Origin: Pseudomonas syringae
GTDB taxonomy: Bacteria > Pseudomonadota > Gammaproteobacteria > Pseudomonadales > Pseudomonadaceae
NCBI RefSeq assembly: GCF_023278085.1
Contig: NZ_CP066265.1
Span: 3,986,001-4,050,000, forward strand
Length of the DNA: 64,000 nt
Reading direction: 5' to 3'
A program made the position numbers and the translations under genes. The notes beneath the pieces were generated by a model, which did not search any database, was not told the origin of the DNA, and was given only the letters and a program-made list of their open reading frames with translations. This document shows, piece by piece, positions 43,848 to 54,191 of this stretch (within the stretch, counting starts at the first letter, position 1; each line of letters opens with the position of its first letter).

Positions 43848-45269
43848 ATGTCTTCAAGTAGCACCTCATCAGCGGCCGATCGACAAGGTCGGCAAACTGT
43901 TTCAGCGAATCGACTCATCTTCATCTCTGTGCTTGTGGCGACGATGGGCGCGCTCGCATTCGGTTATGACACCGGCATCATCGCAGGCGCGCTGCCCTTC
44001 ATGACGCTGCCTGTCGATCAGGGCGGGCTGGGTCTGGATGCCTACAGCGAAGGTATGATCACGGCCTCGCTGATCGTCGGTGCAGCGTTCGGCTCCTTGG
44101 CGAGCGGCTACATTTCTGACCGTTTCGGGCGACGTCTGACGCTGCGCCTGCTGTCGGTGTTGTTTATTGCAGGCGCACTGGGCACCGCTATTGCGCCCTC
44201 CATTCCGTTCATGGTCGCTGCGCGCTTCCTGCTGGGTATCGCGGTAGGCGGCGGTTCGGCAACGGTGCCGGTGTTCATCGCCGAGATCGCCGGGCCATCG
44301 CGTCGTGCGCGACTGGTGAGCCGCAACGAACTGATGATCGTCAGCGGCCAGTTGCTCGCCTACGTGCTTAGCGCGGTCATGGCGGCGTTGCTGCATACGC
44401 CGGGTATCTGGCGTTACATGCTGGCCATCGCCATGGTGCCGGGGGTATTGCTGCTGATCGGAACATTCTTTGTACCGCCATCGCCCCGCTGGCTGGCGTC
44501 CAAAGGCCGCTTTGACGAGGCGCAGGATGTGCTGGAGCAACTGCGTACCAACAAGGACGATGCGCAGCGTGAAGTCGACGAGATGAAAGCCCAGGACGAG
44601 CAGGCTCGCCATCGCCCGAAAGCCAGGGAGTTGCTGCGTCAGCGCTGGGTCATCAAGTTGTTGCTGATCGGTATCGGTCTGGGCTTTACCGCACAGCTCA
44701 CCGGCGTGAACGCGTTCATGTACTACACACCGATCATCCTCAAGAATACCGGGATGGGCACCAACGCCGCATTGACTGCCACGATCGGCAACGGCGTGGT
44801 ATCGGTCATCGCGACCTTGCTCGGCATCTGGGCCATTGGCCGTTACGGGCGTCGGCATTTGCTGATGACCGGCCTGGTGATCGTGATTCTGATGCAAGCC
44901 GCGCTCGGTTGCGTGTTGCAGTTCATGCCACAGAACATGACCCAGAGCTACAGCGCCCTGGCCTGCATTCTGGTGTTCCTGCTGTTCATGCAGATGTGCA
45001 TTTCGCCGGTGTACTGGCTGCTGATGTCGGAGCTGTTTCCGATGCAGGTACGGGGCTTGCTGACCGGGACGGCGGTGTCGATGCAGTGGCTGTTCAATGC
45101 GTCGGTAGCGTTCACTTTCCCGATTGCAGTCGATACTATCGGCAACCCGACGTTCTTTATCTTCGCCGCCATCAACGTCGGCTCGCTGATCTTCGTGTTC
45201 CTGTGCCTGCCGGAAACCAAGGGCAAGTCGCTTGAACAGATCGAGAAGCATCTGAAGAAAGAGCTCTGA
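43848..45269 (+). CDS. MFS sugar porter
   Basis: 473 residues with twelve membrane helices. Sugar-porter signatures are present: FGYDTGIIAGALP in the first helix, DRFGRR between helices 2 and 3, PPSPRWLASKGR after helix 6, GRYGRR between helices 8 and 9, and PETKGKSLEQIE at the end. The central QLTGVNAFMYYTPIILK is the QQ(S)G-NA-YY motif of the seventh helix. It likely imports a hexose, pentose or polyol with protons. The next gene follows after 41 bp, possibly co-transcribed. Confidence 0.92.
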   Translation: MSSSSTSSAADRQGRQTVSANRLIFISVLVATMGALAFGYDTGIIAGALPFMTLPVDQGGLGLDAYSEGMITASLIVGAAFGSLASGYISDRFGRRLTLRLLSVLFIAGALGTAIAPSIPFMVAARFLLGIAVGGGSATVPVFIAEIAGPSRRARLVSRNELMIVSGQLLAYVLSAVMAALLHTPGIWRYMLAIAMVPGVLLLIGTFFVPPSPRWLASKGRFDEAQDVLEQLRTNKDDAQREVDEMKAQDEQARHRPKARELLRQRWVIKLLLIGIGLGFTAQLTGVNAFMYYTPIILKNTGMGTNAALTATIGNGVVSVIATLLGIWAIGRYGRRHLLMTGLVIVILMQAALGCVLQFMPQNMTQSYSALACILVFLLFMQMCISPVYWLLMSELFPMQVRGLLTGTAVSMQWLFNASVAFTFPIAVDTIGNPTFFIFAAINVGSLIFVFLCLPETKGKSLEQIEKHLKKEL

Positions 45270-45310
45270 TCAACACGTTAACCAGCAGCACCTCAACTAA
45301 AGGAATAGCG

Positions 45311-45691
45311 ATGTCTGTCACCGAGCAAGCCACTGTCACGTTCAACAGTGCCATCCCGATACTGCGGATGTTCGATGAGCGCAAAGCGCGCGAGTTCTAC
45401 CTCGACTTTCTCGGTTTCAGCGTCGAATTCGAGCACCGCTTCGAGGCTGCTCTGCCGTTGTACCTGGGCATCAGCCGCAACGGGCTGCACCTGCACCTTT
45501 CCGAGCATCACGGTGATGCCTGTCCGGGTGCTGCGGTGTTTATCCCCACTCAGAACATCGAGCAATTGCGCGATGAGCTGATCGGCAAACAGTACGGTTA
45601 TGCGCGACCGGACATCGTTCAGCAAGGCTGGGGTAAAGTGCTGGAAGTGTGTGACCCGTTCGGCAACCGGATCAGGTTCTGCCAGAGCTGA
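45311..45691 (+). CDS. VOC-fold protein (glyoxalase/bleomycin-resistance type)
   Basis: 126 residues, AIPILRMFDERKAREFYLDFLGF and EVCDPFGNRIRFCQS, the vicinal-oxygen-chelate pattern; metal-type residues include H59-H61 region and the final E. It resembles the bleomycin-resistance subgroup, which binds rather than modifies drugs. The ATG follows AAAGGAATAGCG. Confidence 0.85.
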   Translation: MSVTEQATVTFNSAIPILRMFDERKAREFYLDFLGFSVEFEHRFEAALPLYLGISRNGLHLHLSEHHGDACPGAAVFIPTQNIEQLRDELIGKQYGYARPDIVQQGWGKVLEVCDPFGNRIRFCQS

Positions 45692-45916
45692 CAAAAGGTC
45701 TTAGCGCGTCCGCCGGTGACCGATCAGGTCGGCAACCCGGCAGGCGCGCGCCCATAATGATGAACCTTGCGCGCCCCATCGTTGGGCAAGCTGACATATT
45801 CTGGCGCAGCCATGAAGCACAATCCCCTCGAAAAACCAGGCAAATCGCTTCTCCTCCTCAGTAAATAAGCGTCAGGCAGAGATTGGCCCATTAAGTGCAA
45901 TCGTGCTGATTCATCT

Positions 45917-45924
45917 TGTATACA
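45917..45924. promoter_or_regulatory. Candidate GntR operator/promoter of the ureide operon
   Basis: TGTATACA, within TTGTATACATG, is a palindrome of the GntR/FadR type placed 4 bp before the first ATG of the operon. TATACAT could be the -10 element, giving a leaderless or very short leader. The operon ends with a GntR gene, so autoregulation is plausible. Confidence 0.5.
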
Positions 45925-45927
45925 TGA

Positions 45928-47748
45928 ATGAACACCACTATGACCGCACTCGATATTTCCGAATTACAGTCGGCTTTACGCTCGGGCCATCTGACCTTGA
46001 CGGCACTGGTAAACACCCTGACGACGCACATTGATGCGGACGATCGACCGGAAGTCTGGATTCATCGAGTGCCCGTTGCGGAGCTTCTCGAAAGGGCTGC
46101 AGCACTGCAAAGCAAGGCTGAAGCGCTGGGCGAATCAGTTTATGAGCAACTGCCGCTGTTCGGCGTACCGTTTGCGGTCAAAGACAATTTCGACGTAGCA
46201 GGAATGCCGACCACGGCGGCGTGCCCGGCCTTCGCCTATGTCGCCAAAGAAAATGCTCATGTGGTGCAACGGCTGCTCGACAGTGGCGCACTGCTGATCG
46301 GCAAGACCAACCTTGATCAGTTCGCGACCGGCCTGGTAGGCGTTCGCTCGCCCTACGGCGCAGTGCGTAACGCCCACGACCCTGCTTATGTCAGCGGCGG
46401 TTCCAGCTCGGGATCGGCTGTTGCGGTCGCGCGCGGTTACGTCAGTTTTGCACTGGGCACTGATACCGCAGGCTCGGGAAGAGTGCCTGCCGGCTTCAAC
46501 GGCATCGTCGGGCTCAAACCCAGCCTCGGGCTGTTCAGCAGTCGAGGTATTGTGCCCGCCTGCCGCACGCTGGACTGCCCGTCGATATTCGCCAGGGATG
46601 TCATGCAGGCCTGGCAGGTGACGCAGGTCATGGCGGCTTACGATCCGCTGGACCCTGGCAGTGTGGCGGTAGCAGCGCTGCCGGTGCAGCGACGGACGCG
46701 ACGTGTCGCTGTTGCAAGGCAGTGCGAATTCTTCGGTGACGAGCAGGCGCAAGCGGCGTACCTGAAAACACTGGAGGCCCTGCAGAGCGATCCTCTGGTG
46801 ACCCTAAAGCCTGTCGACTTCGAGGTTTTTGCCGAAGCTGCGGCGCTGCTGTATCAAGGCCCGTGGGTGGCAGAACGCAGGGCAGCGATCGGCAGATTCT
46901 TCGATACCCATGTCACCGAGATCCATCCCGTGGTGGGCGGCATTGTGCAAAGCGCTGCCTCGTTCGATGCCGTGGACACCTTCAATGCCCGTTACCGCCT
47001 GGCAGAACTGACCCGCGCAGCGCAGCAACTGCTGGCCGATGTGGATGTGCTGGTGGTGCCGACCGCCCCCTGCATGCCGACCATCGACGCGGTGCTGGAA
47101 AACCCGATCGAGCTCAATTCGCAGCTCGGTTATTACACCAACTTCGTCAACCTGATGAACATGTGCGCTATCGCTGTCCCGGCACTGCGCCGTGCTGACG
47201 GGCTACCAGCAGGCATCACGCTGATCGGGCCGGCGGGTGCCGATCAGCGTCTGGCAGAAATGGCTGCGGCCTGGCAACCGCTGTTCGGCCAGGCAGACCA
47301 GAGTGAAGCCGTCGCGATGGCTCCCCTGCCCTGTAACAGCCCGACCGTGCAGGTCGCAGTGGTCGGCGCGCACCTGGTCGGCCAGCCGCTCAACTGGCAA
47401 CTGCTGGAAGGGGGGGCTCGCTTGCTGCGTACCACAACCACCAGCGCGGATTACCGCTTATATGCACTGGCAGGCACGTCTCCGCCAAAGCCGGGGCTGG
47501 TGCGCGTGCTCGCAGAAGGCACGAGCATCGAGGTCGAGGTCTGGGAGATGCCGCTGAGCCAGTTCGGGGCCTTCGTCGCCGCCATTCCCGCGCCACTGGG
47601 CATCGGCTCGCTGCAATTGGCCGACGGCCAGTGGGTAAAAGGTTTCATCTGTGAGCCTGGCGGCCTTGAAGGCGCGCTGGACATCACCGACTTCAAAGGC
47701 TGGCGCGCCTACCGCGCCGCGCAAACATCTTCTTCCATCGCTCATTGA
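45928..47748 (+). CDS. atzF: Allophanate hydrolase, AtzF type
   Basis: 606 residues, the length of AtzF. The amidase-signature domain (~1-430) has the Ser-cisSer-Lys triad K85 (FAVKDNF), S159 (GGSSSGS) and S183 (TAGSGRVPAGF); all three are shifted by six from the AtzF residues K91, S165 and S189 as I remember them. The C-terminal domain (~440-606, VQVAVVGAHLVGQPLNW) is the decarboxylating part, so it appears complete. It converts allophanate to ammonia and CO2. No ribosome site is visible before either ATG (45928 or 45940). First gene of the operon. Confidence 0.9.
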   Translation: MNTTMTALDISELQSALRSGHLTLTALVNTLTTHIDADDRPEVWIHRVPVAELLERAAALQSKAEALGESVYEQLPLFGVPFAVKDNFDVAGMPTTAACPAFAYVAKENAHVVQRLLDSGALLIGKTNLDQFATGLVGVRSPYGAVRNAHDPAYVSGGSSSGSAVAVARGYVSFALGTDTAGSGRVPAGFNGIVGLKPSLGLFSSRGIVPACRTLDCPSIFARDVMQAWQVTQVMAAYDPLDPGSVAVAALPVQRRTRRVAVARQCEFFGDEQAQAAYLKTLEALQSDPLVTLKPVDFEVFAEAAALLYQGPWVAERRAAIGRFFDTHVTEIHPVVGGIVQSAASFDAVDTFNARYRLAELTRAAQQLLADVDVLVVPTAPCMPTIDAVLENPIELNSQLGYYTNFVNLMNMCAIAVPALRRADGLPAGITLIGPAGADQRLAEMAAAWQPLFGQADQSEAVAMAPLPCNSPTVQVAVVGAHLVGQPLNWQLLEGGARLLRTTTTSADYRLYALAGTSPPKPGLVRVLAEGTSIEVEVWEMPLSQFGAFVAAIPAPLGIGSLQLADGQWVKGFICEPGGLEGALDITDFKGWRAYRAAQTSSSIAH

Positions 47749-47762
47749 TCAGGGGTAGCAGC

Positions 47763-48872
47763 ATGTCGAACGTTGATCGTCGCAGTTTCATCAAGTTGGC
47801 GGGCATTATCGGCCTGAGCGCGGCGCTGCCTTTTGGTCGCGCCTATTCAGCCGACGCACCGTTGGTAGTGGGTTTTATCTACGTCGGCGCTCGCGACGAT
47901 TTCGGCTATAACCAGGCTCACGCCCAGGCAGCCGCCATTATCAAGACGCTACCCAACGTCAAAGTCATCGAAGAGGAAAACGTCCCGGAAACCGTGGCCG
48001 TGCAGAAAACCATGGAAGCCATGATCCGTCAGGACGGTGCGACGCTGATTTTCCCGACTTCGTTCGGCTACTTCGAACCGCATGTGGTCAAGGTCGCCAA
48101 GAAGTACCCGGACGTTCGTTTCGCGCACTGCGGCGGCCTCTGGCAGAAAGATCGGGACCCGATGAACGCAGGCAGCTTTTTCGGTTACATCGACGAAGCG
48201 CAATACCTTAACGGCGTGATCGCCGGGCACATGAGCAAGAGCAAAAAGCTCGGTTTTGTCGCCGCCAAGCCAGTGCCGCAAGTGCTGCGCAACCTCAACG
48301 CCTTTGCCATGGGTGCCCGGTCGGTTGATCCGAGCATCGTCACCACCGTTATCTTTACCGGTGACTGGTCGTTGCCGGTCAAGGAAGCCGAAGCCGCCAA
48401 CGGCCTGATCGATCAGGGCTGCGACGTGCTGACCTGTCACGTCGACGGTCCCAAAGTGATTGTCGAGACCGCCGAGAAGCGTGGCGTCATGACCTGCGGT
48501 TATCACGCCAGTCAGGCTGCACTTGCCCCCAAAGGCTACCTGACCGGAGCCGAATGGAACTGGGAAACACCTTATCGGGCCCATGTCGCGGCAGCCCAGA
48601 GTGGCGCGCCAATGATCAACTTCCTGCGCGGCGGGCTCAAAGACGGCTTCGTCAAGACGTCTGCATACGGGCCGGCCGTCAGCGCCAGCGCCAAACAACA
48701 GGCGGACGCCATCAAGGCGCAGATGCTCGCGGGTCAGTTCGTGATCTTCAAAGGCCCGCTCAAGGACAACAAAGGGGCTGTGGTGATCGCTGATGGAGTG
48801 GCGCAAACCCAGACCGATATCGCGTTGGAAAGCATGAATTATCTGGTCGAAGGTGTGCTTGGCCAGATCTGA
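47763..48872 (+). CDS. BMP-family ABC transporter substrate-binding protein, Tat signal
   Basis: 369 residues. The N-terminus (DRRSFIKLAGIIGLSAALPFG) is a twin-arginine signal, cut near 33. The mature part matches the basic-membrane-protein family (VGFIYVGARDDFGYNQAHAQ, FGYFEPHVVKVAKKYPDV, FFGYIDEAQYLNGVIAGHMS), which binds nucleosides and similar ring or ureide compounds. The ATG at 47763 follows GGGG and lies 14 bp after atzF. It supplies the importer whose permeases and ATPase lie next. Confidence 0.9.
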   Translation: MSNVDRRSFIKLAGIIGLSAALPFGRAYSADAPLVVGFIYVGARDDFGYNQAHAQAAAIIKTLPNVKVIEEENVPETVAVQKTMEAMIRQDGATLIFPTSFGYFEPHVVKVAKKYPDVRFAHCGGLWQKDRDPMNAGSFFGYIDEAQYLNGVIAGHMSKSKKLGFVAAKPVPQVLRNLNAFAMGARSVDPSIVTTVIFTGDWSLPVKEAEAANGLIDQGCDVLTCHVDGPKVIVETAEKRGVMTCGYHASQAALAPKGYLTGAEWNWETPYRAHVAAAQSGAPMINFLRGGLKDGFVKTSAYGPAVSASAKQQADAIKAQMLAGQFVIFKGPLKDNKGAVVIADGVAQTQTDIALESMNYLVEGVLGQI

Positions 48873-48881
48873 GGAACGTTC

Positions 48882-50006
48882 ATGAGCCCATCCAAAAGTC
48901 TGCGCCATCTTGCCAGCGCGCTGCTTCCGGGGCTGCCGACGCTGCTGGCGGTCTGTTCCTCTTGCGTACTGTTCGGGCTGTTTCTGGCCGTCCAGGGCAA
49001 ACCTGCCTGGCAGGCACTGCACCTGGTCGGCGAAGGCGCGTTCGGCTCCTGGTTTGCGCTGGAAAACACCTTGCAACGCGCCGCGCCGCTGATGCTGACC
49101 GCACTGTGCGTTGCCCTGCCTGCGCGGGCCGGGCTGATCATCATCGGCGGCGAAGGTGCGCTGGTGCTGGGCGGTCTGGCTGCCGCAGTAACGCCCTTGT
49201 GGCTCAGCCATCTGCCAGCCGGTCTGATGCTCGCCTGCATGGCGGTCGCAGCAATGACCGTGGGCGCACTGTGGATCGGCCTGAGTGGCTGGATGCGCCA
49301 GCGCCGTGGGGTCAACGAGACGATCAGCAGCCTGCTGCTTTCCTACATCGCTCTGGCACTGTTCAGACAATTGGTGGAAGGGCCGCTACGCGACCCGGCA
49401 AGTTTGAACAAGCCTTCTACCCCGCCACTGGACGATGCCTATCTGATCGGCACCATCAGCGACAGCTTTGAAGTGCACTGGGGACTGGTGGCGGGCGTGG
49501 TCGCCTGTCTGCTGGCGTATGTGCTGGTGCGCCATAGCGTCAAAGGCTTCGCCCTCGCGGTGGTTGGCGGCAACGTGCGTACAGCGTTGATGATCGGCTT
49601 GCCCGTGGATCGCCTGATCCTGCTCAGTTGCCTGCTGGGCGGCGCGGCGGCGGGTCTGGCCGGCATGTTCGAGGTCACGGCCGTGCAAGGCAGCGCGAAT
49701 GCTGCGCTGATCGCAGGTTATGGCACCAGCGGCATCCTCGTGGCCTTCGCCGCTCGCCATCATCCGCTGGCCATTATCGTCTGCGCCATATTGCTGGGCG
49801 GGCTGGAGGCCAGCGGCGGACTGCTGCAACGGCGGCTCGGGCTGCCGGACGCCACCACACTGATTCTGGAAGGCTTGCTGTTCACCAACCTGCTGCTCTG
49901 GGAAGCCCTGGGCGGACGCATCGTGGCCTGGCGGACAAGGCTGCAGATAACCAATATGCCTGTCGATACGCCTGTCGATGATAAGGGAGCTCTGCACCAT
50001 GGCTGA
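48882..50006 (+). CDS. ABC transporter permease (BPD_transp_2 family)
   Basis: 374 residues with about ten hydrophobic helices. The LIIIGGEGALVLGGLAAAV segment (~85-105) and RRGVNETISSLLLSYIAL (~145-162) are typical for inner-membrane permeases of purine-nucleoside-like BMP systems. It begins 9 bp after the binding-protein gene and overlaps the next permease by 8 bp. Confidence 0.92.
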   Translation: MSPSKSLRHLASALLPGLPTLLAVCSSCVLFGLFLAVQGKPAWQALHLVGEGAFGSWFALENTLQRAAPLMLTALCVALPARAGLIIIGGEGALVLGGLAAAVTPLWLSHLPAGLMLACMAVAAMTVGALWIGLSGWMRQRRGVNETISSLLLSYIALALFRQLVEGPLRDPASLNKPSTPPLDDAYLIGTISDSFEVHWGLVAGVVACLLAYVLVRHSVKGFALAVVGGNVRTALMIGLPVDRLILLSCLLGGAAAGLAGMFEVTAVQGSANAALIAGYGTSGILVAFAARHHPLAIIVCAILLGGLEASGGLLQRRLGLPDATTLILEGLLFTNLLLWEALGGRIVAWRTRLQITNMPVDTPVDDKGALHHG

Positions 50007-50919
50007 TATCGACCTGGGTACCTTTCTGCTCGCGCTGCTGGCCGGTGCAATCCGCGTCGGCACGCCGTTTCTGTTCGTCAGCCTGGGCGAATGCCTGACC
50101 GAAAAAAGCGGCCGCATCAACCTCGGGCTGGAAGGCATTCTGGTGGCCGGGGCAATGTCCGGCTATGCCGTAGCGTGCCTGAGTGGTTCGGCATGGCTGG
50201 GGGTCGGCGCGGCCGCAGGAGTCGGCATTCTGCTGGGCCTGCTGCATGGGCTGGCGTGCTCGCTGCCGCGGGTCAACGACATCGCGTTCGGCATCGCGCT
50301 GATCCTGCTCGGCACCGGGCTGGCGTTCTTTCTCGGTAAAGCCTTTATCCAGCCGCAAGCGCCCATGCTGCCTTCGCTGGCGCTGGGTGCCTGGAGTGAC
50401 GAAGAGCGTGTCCGTTCGGCACTGAACATCAATGTGTTGTTCTTCGTCGGCGCCGCACTGGCGTTCGTTCTGCACTGGGGGCTGCGCACGACCCGCTGGG
50501 GGCTGATGCTGCGCCTGGTCGGCGATCACGCCGAAACCGCTCAGGCGCTTGGCTATAAACCCCTGAAGGTACGCATTGTTGCCACTGCGGTCGGCGGCGG
50601 ATTGGCCGGAATCGGCGGTGCCTACCTGTCGCTTTACTACCCCGGCAGCTGGAACGAAGGCTTGTCCAGCGGTCAGGGGCTGATGGCCGTGGCGCTGGTG
50701 ATTTTTGCCCGCTGGCGTCCGTTGGCCTGCCTCTGGGCCTCGCTGCTGTTCGGTGCCGCTGGCGCCATCGGCCCGGCGCTCCAGGCGGTGGGCATCAGCG
50801 CCGGTTATTACCTGTTTGCCGCAGCGCCCTATGCCCTGACGCTGGTGGTGATGTATGCCACCTGCCGCCGGGGCCGCACGTTGAATGGCGCGCCCGGCGA
50901 ACTCAGCCTGACGCGATGA
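49999..50919 (+). CDS. ABC transporter permease (BPD_transp_2 family)
   Basis: 306 residues with about eight helices. Typical motifs are FLFVSLGECLTEKSGRINLG, LEGILVAGAMSGYAVA and the end GGGLAGIGGAYLSLYYPGSW. It is paired with the preceding permease. The ATG at 49999 has GGGAG at good distance. Confidence 0.92.
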   Translation: MADIDLGTFLLALLAGAIRVGTPFLFVSLGECLTEKSGRINLGLEGILVAGAMSGYAVACLSGSAWLGVGAAAGVGILLGLLHGLACSLPRVNDIAFGIALILLGTGLAFFLGKAFIQPQAPMLPSLALGAWSDEERVRSALNINVLFFVGAALAFVLHWGLRTTRWGLMLRLVGDHAETAQALGYKPLKVRIVATAVGGGLAGIGGAYLSLYYPGSWNEGLSSGQGLMAVALVIFARWRPLACLWASLLFGAAGAIGPALQAVGISAGYYLFAAAPYALTLVVMYATCRRGRTLNGAPGELSLTR

Positions 50920-50944
50920 ACTGATCTTTTCGAGGAGGCATGAC

Positions 50945-51961
50945 ATGGCCAGTGGTCTTGGTGGTTTGAACAAGTCGCCCAATGGCGTGGTGATCGGCCT
51001 GGCGCAACTGGCGCTGCCTGATCCCCACACCCGTGAAGCATTGTGGGCGCAAACGCAGAAAGTGGTCGGCATGGTCGCCAAGGCGCGGCGCAGCAACCCG
51101 GGCATGGACCTGATCGTGTTTCCCGAATACTCGCTGCACGGCCTGTCGATGAGCACCGCGCCGGACATCATGTGCAGCCTCGACGGGCCGGAAGTCATGG
51201 CACTGCGTGAGGCGTGCAAGGAGCACCGCATATGGGGCTGCTTCTCGATCATGGAGGCCAACCCGCACGGCAACCCGTTCAACAGCGGCCTGATCGTCGA
51301 TGACCTTGGCGAGATTCGCCTGTACTACCGCAAGCTGCACCCGTGGGTGCCGGTCGAACCCTGGGAGCCGGGCGATCTGGGCATTCCGGTGTGCGACGGG
51401 CCGCGTGGCAGCAAGCTGGCGCTGATCATCTGCCATGACGGCATGTTTCCGGAAATGGCCCGCGAGTGCGCCTACAAAGGTGCCGATATCATGCTGCGCA
51501 CCGCCGGTTACACCGCACCGATCCGCCACTCGTGGAAGATCACCAATCAAAGCAACGCCTTCACCAACCTCATGCAGACCGCAAGCGTGTGCATGTGCGG
51601 CTCCGACGGTACGTTCGATTCCATGGGCGAGGCCATGTTCGTCGACTTCGACGGTACGCTCATGGCCGAAGGCGGTGGCCGGGCTGACGAAATCGTCTGC
51701 TGCGAATTGCGCCCCGATCTGGTCCGCGAGGCCCGCGTGCATTGGGGTGTCGAGAACAACATCTACCAGTTCGGCCATCGTGGGTATGTGGCGGTCAAGG
51801 GCGGCGCTCGCGATTGCCCTTACACCTACATGCACGATCTGACCGCAGGCCAGTACCGCCTGCCCTGGGAAAACGACGTGGTACACACCGATGGCAGCGC
51901 GTGCGGTTTTGCTGCACCTGAGCGCGACTTCACACCCACCCCCAGCAGCTGGAAGGAATAA
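50945..51961 (+). CDS. Formamidase-like aliphatic amidase (nitrilase superfamily)
   Basis: 338 residues. The nitrilase triad is present: E61 (FPEYSLHG), K130 ([14 protein letters not shown]) and C163 ([13 protein letters not shown]). The [15 protein letters not shown] stretch and the length match AmiF-type formamidases, which release ammonia from formamide. The real substrate may be another small amide fitting this operon. GAGG precedes the ATG. It lies 25 bp after the permease gene, and the next gene follows after 5 bp. Confidence 0.88.
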   Translation: MASGLGGLNKSPNGVVIGLAQLALPDPHTREALWAQTQKVVGMVAKARRSNPGMDLIVFPEYSLHGLSMSTAPDIMCSLDGPEVMALREACKEHRIWGCFSIMEANPHGNPFNSGLIVDDLGEIRLYYRKLHPWVPVEPWEPGDLGIPVCDGPRGSKLALIICHDGMFPEMARECAYKGADIMLRTAGYTAPIRHSWKITNQSNAFTNLMQTASVCMCGSDGTFDSMGEAMFVDFDGTLMAEGGGRADEIVCCELRPDLVREARVHWGVENNIYQFGHRGYVAVKGGARDCPYTYMHDLTAGQYRLPWENDVVHTDGSACGFAAPERDFTPTPSSWKE

Positions 51962-51966
51962 CGGCC

Positions 51967-52653
51967 ATGAGCGAACGTCACCTTGCTTCGGCGCCCTACC
52001 CCTGGCCCTGGAACGGCCAACTGCATGCGCGCAACACGGCGTTGATCGTGATCGACATGCAGACCGACTTTTGCGGCGTCGGCGGCTATGTCGACAGCAT
52101 GGGCTACGATCTGGCGCTGACCCGCGCGCCCATCGAGCCAATCAAGGCGCTGCTGGCCGTGATGCGCCCGCTCGGTTTCAGCATCATCCACACTCGCGAA
52201 GGCCATCGCCCGGACCTCAGTGATCTGCCCGCCAACAAACGCTGGCGCTCGCAACGCATCGGCGCGGGGATCGGCGATGCTGGTCCGTGCGGCAAGATTC
52301 TGGTGCGCGGCGAACCGGGCTGGGAAATCATCGACGACCTCGCACCGCTGCCCGGCGAAATCGTTATCGATAAACCCGGCAAAGGATCTTTCTGCGCCAC
52401 CGATCTGGAGCTGATCCTGCGCACGCGCGGCATCGACAATCTGATCCTGACCGGCATCACCACCGACGTGTGCGTGCACACCACCATGCGCGAAGCCAAT
52501 GACCGGGGCTTCGAATGCCTGCTGCTTGAAGACTGCTGCGGCGCAACCGACCCGGCCAATCACGCTGCCGCTCTGAGTATGGTCAAGATGCAGGGCGGCG
52601 TATTTGGCGCAGTCGGCCATTCTTCGATGCTTCGCGATCTGCTGGAGGCATGA
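51967..52653 (+). CDS. biuH: Isochorismatase-fold hydrolase, biuret hydrolase-like
   Basis: 228 residues. The cysteine-hydrolase triad is D30 ([10 protein letters not shown]), K136 (IDKPGKGSF) and C169 ([17 protein letters not shown]). Each is offset by six from D36, K142 and C175 of Rhizobium biuret hydrolase as I recall it, and Q209 corresponds to its Q215. Next to an allophanate hydrolase, biuret (or a close ureide) to allophanate is the plausible reaction. The stop overlaps the ATPase start. Confidence 0.75.
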   Translation: MSERHLASAPYPWPWNGQLHARNTALIVIDMQTDFCGVGGYVDSMGYDLALTRAPIEPIKALLAVMRPLGFSIIHTREGHRPDLSDLPANKRWRSQRIGAGIGDAGPCGKILVRGEPGWEIIDDLAPLPGEIVIDKPGKGSFCATDLELILRTRGIDNLILTGITTDVCVHTTMREANDRGFECLLLEDCCGATDPANHAAALSMVKMQGGVFGAVGHSSMLRDLLEA

Positions 52654-54191
52654 GCATGCGCGCCCCGAGCCTGGAAACGATTGGTGCCAGCAAATATTTC
52701 GGCAGTTTTTGCGCGCTCGACGAGGTGTCGTTCAAGGTCCGCGCCGGAACCGTGCATGCCCTGCTCGGCGAAAACGGGGCGGGCAAGAGCACGCTGGTCA
52801 AGGGCATCATCGGTTACAGCCCGCTGCAATCGGGCAGCATTCTGGTCGACAACCGCGAACACGCGATTCGTACCCCGCGTGACTCTCATCAGTTGCAGAT
52901 CGGCATGGTGTATCAGCACTTCACCGTCGCCCCGGGCCTGAGTGTTGCGGAAAACCTGGTGCTGTCACGGGGTGATTTACCGTGGCGTATCAACTGGGCC
53001 AGCGAACACCAACGCCTCGAAGCGTTCATGGCGAAAATGCCCTTCCGGCTCGACATCCATCGGCAGGTCAGCAGCCTGGCTGCCGGTGAAAAGCAGAAGC
53101 TGGAAATCCTCAAGCAGCTGTACCTGGAGCGCCGGCTGGTGATTCTCGACGAACCCACCTCGGTGCTCACGCCGCAGGAAGCCGATGAAGTGCTGGGGCT
53201 GATGCAGACGATGGCGCACCGTGGTGAATTGACTGTGCTGATGATCACCCACAAGTTTCGTGAAGTCAGTACCTACGCCGACGACGTTACCGTGTTGCGC
53301 AAAGGCCGTTGGGTGGGCACGGCGGCAGTGGCCAACACCACGACTCAGCAGATGGCCGCCTGGATGATGGGCGAAGCACAGGAACGCAGCGTCAGCAGCA
53401 ACCGACCGGCGCTGTCAACGCGTGCGCCGCAGTTGCAGGTAGACAGCCTGGACGTGCCAGGCGACAAGGGCACGCTGGCAGTAAAGAACCTGTCTCTGGC
53501 GGTACATCCGGGGGAAATTGTCGGGATCGCGGGTATCTCCGGCAACGGGCAACGCGAGCTCACCGAAGCCCTGCTCGGCCAGCGACCGTTCAGCGCCGGG
53601 AAGATCGAGGTCGACGGTCAGCCCTATCACGCACGGCGCGAACAGATGCAGCGCTTGAGGGTGTTCAGCCTGCCGGAAGAACCGCTGCGCAACGCGTGCA
53701 TCGGCGCCTTCAGCGTTGCCGACAACCTGGCCCTGCGCAACTTCGACCAGCCGCCCTTGTGTCGTCAGGGCTGGCGCCTTGATCGACGTGCAATAGGCAC
53801 TCAGGCAGAAACGCTGATCAAACAGTTTCAGGTCTCGCCCAACGACCCGAACCGGCCGATCGGCACCTTGTCCGGCGGCAACGTGCAGCGCGCGGTACTG
53901 GCCCGTGAACTGACCCATGACGTCGCAGTGCTGATCGTCGCCAACCCGGTTTTCGGCCTGGACTTCGCCAGTGTCGCGCTCATCCACCAGCGCCTGATCG
54001 ACGCGCGTAACAACGGCACGGCGGTACTGCTGCTCAGTGAAGACCTCGACGAGCTGCTGAGCCTGGCGGACCGCATCGTGGTCATTCACGACGGTGAGCT
54101 GGTCTTTGAGACCGACGCAGCGGCCGCCGACCGCACCGAACTGGGTCGGCACATGGCCGGGGCCGAACACCGGTCGGAGGCGTTGGCATGA
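52650..54191 (+). CDS. ABC transporter ATP-binding protein, double domain
   Basis: 513 residues with two ABC cassettes. The first has Walker [10 protein letters not shown] (40-48), [15 protein letters not shown] as signature region and [16 protein letters not shown] as Walker B. The second has a degenerate Walker A (ISGNGQREL) but a good signature [15 protein letters not shown] and an atypical Walker B ([13 protein letters not shown]). This pattern is common in BMP/RbsA-type ATPases. It begins within the stop of the previous gene and overlaps the next by 4 bp. Confidence 0.92.
   Translation: MSMRAPSLETIGASKYFGSFCALDEVSFKVRAGTVHALLGENGAGKSTLVKGIIGYSPLQSGSILVDNREHAIRTPRDSHQLQIGMVYQHFTVAPGLSVAENLVLSRGDLPWRINWASEHQRLEAFMAKMPFRLDIHRQVSSLAAGEKQKLEILKQLYLERRLVILDEPTSVLTPQEADEVLGLMQTMAHRGELTVLMITHKFREVSTYADDVTVLRKGRWVGTAAVANTTTQQMAAWMMGEAQERSVSSNRPALSTRAPQLQVDSLDVPGDKGTLAVKNLSLAVHPGEIVGIAGISGNGQRELTEALLGQRPFSAGKIEVDGQPYHARREQMQRLRVFSLPEEPLRNACIGAFSVADNLALRNFDQPPLCRQGWRLDRRAIGTQAETLIKQFQVSPNDPNRPIGTLSGGNVQRAVLARELTHDVAVLIVANPVFGLDFASVALIHQRLIDARNNGTAVLLLSEDLDELLSLADRIVVIHDGELVFETDAAAADRTELGRHMAGAEHRSEALA

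Noticed and set aside
47949..49370. 473-codon minus-strand frame across the BMP protein and permease genes
   Set aside because: It covers two real genes on the opposite strand and has the Gln/His/Asp-rich composition typical of antisense frames in high-GC DNA.
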